A stretch of DNA of 10,349 bases. Origin: CAYUJH01 sp964394585 (GTDB lineage Bacteria; Bacteroidota; Bacteroidia; Cytophagales; Flammeovirgaceae). The stretch lies in assembly GCA_964394585.1 (NCBI GenBank), contig CAYMYI010000136.1, positions 1 through 10,349 on the forward strand. The letters run 5' to 3'. The notes under the pieces were generated by a model that did not search any database, had not been told where the DNA came from, and saw nothing but the letters and a program-made list of their open reading frames with translations. Numbering within the stretch: the stretch's first letter is position 1; each line of letters begins with the position of its first letter. Shown here one piece after another: positions 7,185 to 10,349 of this stretch. The position numbers and the translations under genes are program-made.

Positions 7185-10100
7185 ATGAACCTACGTTACC
7201 TCCTTGTGTGGGCTGCCGTGCTGTGCGCCACCCACGTATGGGCACAAAGCCCTCAGAAAATGAGCTACCAAGCCGTACTGCGCGATGCAGACGGTGTTCT
7301 TCTCACGGGTCAAGCGGTCCGTGTGCGCCTAAGCGTGTTGCAAGGTGCGCCCAATGGCACTGCGCTCTATACCGAAACCCACCAAGCTACTACCAATGCC
7401 AACGGGTTGTTAACCCTCGAAATAGGTACAGGAACAGTAGAAACAGGCGTTTTTGCCGAAATTCCGTGGGCGAACGGCCCCTTCTTCCTCGAAACGGCAA
7501 CCGACCCAAGCGGCGGCACTAATTATACCCTCGTAGGGACGAGCGAACTGATGAGCGTTCCCTATGCCCTCTACGCTGAAACCGCAGGCAGCAGCCTACC
7601 CGGTCCGCAAGGCCCCGCTGGTGAACGTGGGCCTCAAGGCGAACAAGGGCCACAAGGACCAAAGGGAGAAGACGGTACTCGTATTTTAACAGGCTCAGGA
7701 AACCCTACCCATGAATTTGGCAACGAGGGCGATCTGTTCCTCAATGTGAACACCTTACAGCTATTCGGTCCCAAAAATGGCGGCACATGGCCGATAGCAA
7801 CTACGCTTGCAGGTCGTGATGGGAAAGATGGCGCTGACGGACAAGATGGGAAAGATGGCACAGATGGGAAAAGTTTACTCAGTGGCTTAGGACTGCCCAT
7901 TTCGGCACTGGGTAAAGAAGGCGATTTCTACCTGAATACAGCTACGCAAGAGCTATTTGGTCCAAAAACAGGAAATCTTTGGGGCGATGGGGTATCGTTG
8001 CGTGGCGCTGACGGTAAAGATGGAAAAGACGGTATCGATGGAAAGGACGGCAAAGATGGGAGAGATGGGATTGATGGTAGAAACGGCACAAACGGACGCG
8101 ACGGTAAAGATGGGGTGGATGGGAAAACGCTGTTGAGCGGAAACACTCCCCCAAGTTCGGAGCTTGGGCGCGAAGGCGATTTTTATTACAACACCGAAAC
8201 GCAGCAGATTTTCGGTCCTAAAACCGCGACGGGTTGGGGCACGGGTACTTCGCTAAAAGGCGCAGACGGCAAAAGCTTGCGCACCGGCCCTGCCGACCCT
8301 CTCCCAAGCGAGGGCAACGACGGCGATATGTACTTCAACACGAACACGAAGGCATTGTTCGGCCCGAAAACAAATGGGACATGGGGCACCAGTTTTGTGA
8401 TTGAAGGGCCTCAAGGCCCTGCCGGCCCGCAGGGATCTCCAGGAAGTGCAGGCGCTCAAGGCCCTGCAGGCCCAGCTGGGCAGGGTGTACCCGCAGGGGG
8501 TACCGCCGGGCAGGTACTGAGCAAGGTAGATGGCACGGACTTTAATACGCAATGGGTAAATGCAGGCGGCAGCGGCTGGGGCTTAACCGGCAACGCAGGC
8601 ACTACCCCCGCCACTAACTTTATAGGCACAACGGACAACCAAGCCCTCCGCCTCCGCGTGAATAACCAAAACGCAGGCATTATCTCCCCTGCCGCCAATA
8701 GCAGCACCTTCTACGGCTACCAAGCGGGGAATGTGAGTACGGGCAATGGAAACTTTGGGGCAGGATATCAGGCTCTTTTAAGCAACACCACAGGAGGCAA
8801 TAACACCGCGAGTGGATTCCAAGCCCTGCGCGACAACACCACAGGCGGCAACAACACCGCGAGTGGAGCCAATGCCCTGGAAAGCAACACCACGGGCGGC
8901 AATAACACCGCGAGTGGAGTCAATGCCCTTCTCAGCAACACCACGGGCAGCAACAACACCGCGAGTGGAGTCAATGCCCTTCTCAGCAACACCACGGGCA
9001 GCAACAACACCGCCAGCGGAGTCATTGCCCTGAACAGCAACACCACGGGCGACAATAACACTGCGAGTGGAGGCAATGCCCTTCACAGAAACACCACGGG
9101 CAACAACAACACCGCGAGTGGAGTCAGTAGCCTGAGCAGCAACACCACGGGCAATAACAACACCGCGAGTGGATACGAAGCCCTACTCAGCAATCAGACA
9201 GGCACGAACAATGCCGCCTTGGGGTATCGGGCGGGGTTTGGTAGTACTGGCATCATCAACTTCAACCAATCTACCTTTGTAGGGGCGGAGTCGTATCCTA
9301 CGGTGGCGCGGACGAATGTAACCCTCTTGGGCTATGGAATCAACAATGCCATGGTGCCCCAAGACAACATGGTGCGGATTGGTAATAATGCCGTTACAAG
9401 AACCGACCTCGCCGGGCAGGTGCGCGTAAATGCCAATGCCACAGGCACCAACGACTTCACCCTCCCCAACGCACGCGGTACGGCAGGGCAAGTGCTCACC
9501 ACCGACGGCGCAGGCGTTACGACGTGGAACACCCCAAGCAGCGGCTGGGGCTTAACGGGTAATGCAGGTACTGTCGATGGCACAAGTTACATAGGGACTA
9601 GTGATAATGTTGCTCTGAATGTTAGAGTGAATAATCAAAGAGCGGGAAGAATAGGAAATACGGCAGATAAAAGCACATTTTTAGGCTATCAAGCAGGGTT
9701 GAACGACGATTTAAGCGATAATGGAAATACCTTTATAGGATTTGAAAGCGCCATCAGTAATGTAGGAGGGTACCAAAATACTGCTATTGGGAACAATACG
9801 TTGCGTTCTAACATATCAGGGTTTCGGAATGTGGCACTAGGACACCAAGCGTTATATAGCAATACGGCTAACGAAAATGTAGCAGTGGGTAGTTATGCAC
9901 TCAGACAGAATACATCGGGTACAACCAATACCGCTGTTGGTTTTCAAGCATCATATGCAAACACGACTGCCGATGCAAATACAGCACTAGGATACTTTGC
10001 CCTTCGTAATAACACCACGGGCGCCAATAACACTGCGAATGGACGCGATGCCCTTTTCAGCAACACCACGGGCAATTTCAACACAGCGAGTGGACTTGAA

Positions 10101-10349
10101 GCCCTTTACAGCAATCAAACAGGCACGAACAATACCGCTTTAGGGTATCGGGCGGGGTTTGGTAGTGGGGGGGGGCTCAACTTCAACCAATCCACCTTTG
10201 TGGGGGCGGAGTCGTATCCTACGGTAGCGCGGACGAATGTAACCCTCTTGGGCTATGGGATAACCAATGCCATGGTGCCCCAAGACAATATGGTGCGGAT
10301 TGGCAATAATGCCGTTACAAGAACCGACCTTGCCGGGCAGGTGCGTGTA
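7185..10349 (+). CDS. Giant modular surface protein: collagen-like blocks and repeated beta-roll-like adhesin units (3' end missing)
   Basis: I translated 1055 codons from the ATG at 7185 without a stop to the window edge. Residues 1-20 are a signal peptide (cleavage expected after VWA). Residues 22-135 form the N-terminal domain seen in many Bacteroidota fibre proteins, with KMSYQAVLRD near its start and LMSVPYALYAE near its end. Residues 140-432 alternate four Gly-X-Y blocks with four 45-residue modules. From about 435 a linker (GQVLSKVDGTDFNTQWV) leads into two homologous units at 463-785 and 786-1055+. Each has a GWGLTGNAGT opening, an array of 17-residue repeats of the NTTGxNNTASGxxALxS kind, and a cap of about 79 residues. 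The repeats resemble YadA-like trimeric adhesin heads or phage tail fibres, and Gly-X-Y tracts trimerise, so a trimeric surface fibre is inferred. The missing C-terminus should show the anchoring route. Confidence 0.88.
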   Translation, partial: MNLRYLLVWAAVLCATHVWAQSPQKMSYQAVLRDADGVLLTGQAVRVRLSVLQGAPNGTALYTETHQATTNANGLLTLEIGTGTVETGVFAEIPWANGPFFLETATDPSGGTNYTLVGTSELMSVPYALYAETAGSSLPGPQGPAGERGPQGEQGPQGPKGEDGTRILTGSGNPTHEFGNEGDLFLNVNTLQLFGPKNGGTWPIATTLAGRDGKDGADGQDGKDGTDGKSLLSGLGLPISALGKEGDFYLNTATQELFGPKTGNLWGDGVSLRGADGKDGKDGIDGKDGKDGRDGIDGRNGTNGRDGKDGVDGKTLLSGNTPPSSELGREGDFYYNTETQQIFGPKTATGWGTGTSLKGADGKSLRTGPADPLPSEGNDGDMYFNTNTKALFGPKTNGTWGTSFVIEGPQGPAGPQGSPGSAGAQGPAGPAGQGVPAGGTAGQVLSKVDGTDFNTQWVNAGGSGWGLTGNAGTTPATNFIGTTDNQALRLRVNNQNAGIISPAANSSTFYGYQAGNVSTGNGNFGAGYQALLSNTTGGNNTASGFQALRDNTTGGNNTASGANALESNTTGGNNTASGVNALLSNTTGSNNTASGVNALLSNTTGSNNTASGVIALNSNTTGDNNTASGGNALHRNTTGNNNTASGVSSLSSNTTGNNNTASGYEALLSNQTGTNNAALGYRAGFGSTGIINFNQSTFVGAESYPTVARTNVTLLGYGINNAMVPQDNMVRIGNNAVTRTDLAGQVRVNANATGTNDFTLPNARGTAGQVLTTDGAGVTTWNTPSSGWGLTGNAGTVDGTSYIGTSDNVALNVRVNNQRAGRIGNTADKSTFLGYQAGLNDDLSDNGNTFIGFESAISNVGGYQNTAIGNNTLRSNISGFRNVALGHQALYSNTANENVAVGSYALRQNTSGTTNTAVGFQASYANTTADANTALGYFALRNNTTGANNTANGRDALFSNTTGNFNTASGLEALYSNQTGTNNTALGYRAGFGSGGGLNFNQSTFVGAESYPTVARTNVTLLGYGITNAMVPQDNMVRIGNNAVTRTDLAGQVRV
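7602..8480 (+). repeat. Collagen-like Gly-X-Y blocks alternating with four 45-residue modules
   Basis: Gly-X-Y blocks lie at 7602-7676 (residues 140-164), 7812-7868 (210-228), 8004-8123 (274-313) and 8406-8480 (408-432). The first and last are rich in GPQ and GPA; the middle two are GKDG/GIDG type. The 45-residue modules lie at 7677-7811, 7869-8003, 8124-8258 and 8271-8405. They align without a gap: Gly-Asp at module positions 18-19, Asn at 23, Thr at 26, FGPK at 30-33 and Trp at 38 are invariant. Modules 3 and 4 are separated by only four residues (GADG), as if a collagen block had been lost or had not expanded there. Confidence 0.9.
8784..9191 (+). repeat. Eight tandem 51-bp repeats (17 residues each)
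   Basis: Units start at 8784, 8835, 8886, 8937, 8988, 9039, 9090 and 9141. Each encodes NTTGxNNTASGxxALxS with few changes, and a degenerate ninth unit (from 9192) opens the conserved cap. Units 3-5 are the most recent: 8904-8962 is identical to 8955-9013, a 59-base exact match offset by one unit. The repeat length is a multiple of three, so gain or loss of units keeps the gene in frame. This also leaves long open antisense frames that are not genes. Confidence 0.95.
9192..9428 (+). repeat. Conserved cap segment, copy 1
   Basis: Encodes the degenerate last repeat and the cap (ALGYRAGFG, then FVGAESYPTVARTNVTLLGYG, then VRIGNNAVTRTDLAGQVRV). It aligns without a gap to 10113-10349, an offset of 921 bp. 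My hand count gives 22 differences in 237 bases, most of them synonymous, with a cluster of changes at the STGII / SGGGL stretch. Confidence 0.93.
9759..10112 (+). repeat. Second, degenerate array of 17-residue repeats
   Basis: Seven units, six of 17 residues and one of 16 (NTANENVAVGSYALRQ). The first five (9759-10010) are AT-rich and diverged, with NTAxG or NVAxG cores such as NTAIG, NVALG, NVAVG and NTAVG. The last two (10011-10112) return to the codons of the first array (AAC ACC ACG GGC). The sharp change at about 10011 looks like a recombination boundary. Confidence 0.88.
10113..10349 (+). repeat. Conserved cap segment, copy 2 (reaches window edge)
   Basis: Second copy of the 9192-9428 segment, about 91% identical by hand count and without indels. 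The repeat still matches at the window end, so its true right boundary lies outside. Confidence 0.93.
10167..10175 (+). repeat. Nine-base G homopolymer inside the surface-protein gene
   Basis: A run of nine G encodes Gly-Gly-Gly at residues 995-997. The paralogous position in the first cap reads ACTGGCATC instead. Gain or loss of one or two G would truncate the protein downstream. It could be a phase-variation tract or a polymerase/assembly hotspot. Confidence 0.85.

Noticed and set aside
8768..9086. Long minus-strand open frames opposite the tandem repeats
   Set aside because: They arise because a stop-free 51-bp unit (multiple of three) repeats in every frame. Their products are low-complexity shadows of the plus-strand repeats.
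8784..9191. CRISPR array as an explanation of the regular repeats
   Set aside because: The units are contiguous 51-bp coding repeats without unique spacers and lie within one long reading frame.

Overview
The window looks like a draft contig from a member of the Bacteroidota. The evidence is a type IX secretion (T9SS) C-terminal sorting domain on one protein, a collagen-like / beta-roll surface protein with the Bacteroidota-type N-terminal domain, a YumC-type ferredoxin-NADP reductase next to a 2Fe-2S ferredoxin, a TAnnTTTG-type promoter element upstream of smc, and no clear Shine-Dalgarno sequences. A run of 10 N at 3674-3683 shows it is a scaffolded assembly. I cannot place it below phylum.

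Left part, minus strand (1-4264): a housekeeping block. smc (720-4264) encodes the full chromosome-condensation ATPase of about 1180 residues, interrupted only by the N gap. Downstream of it, in the same direction, is a secreted cyclophilin-type peptidyl-prolyl isomerase (1-602) that runs off the left edge. Its predicted catalytic residues are replaced.

Middle, plus strand (4450-5796): divergent from smc across a 185-bp spacer that holds a perfect 8-bp inverted repeat. A two-gene redox unit follows: an FAD/NAD(P)H ferredoxin reductase and an adrenodoxin-type 2Fe-2S ferredoxin. Together they would pass electrons from NAD(P)H to an acceptor not encoded here.

5797-6677 is an 881-bp AT-rich stretch with no credible gene. 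It holds a 15-bp direct repeat and several palindromes or stem-loops.

Right part, plus strand (6678-10349): a cell-surface locus. A small 160-residue secreted protein carries a T9SS sorting domain. It is followed 24 bp later by a very large modular surface protein of at least 1055 residues, cut off by the right edge. That protein has a signal peptide, a conserved Bacteroidota N-terminal domain, four collagen-like Gly-X-Y blocks alternating with four exactly in-register 45-residue modules, and then two copies of a beta-roll-like unit. Each unit contains an array of 17-residue (51-bp) repeats and the same conserved cap. The two units are a mosaic: their 3' ends are about 91% identical, while the middle of the second is AT-rich and diverged. 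This suggests slippage plus gene conversion, as expected for a variable surface fibre. It is the most interesting part of the window.
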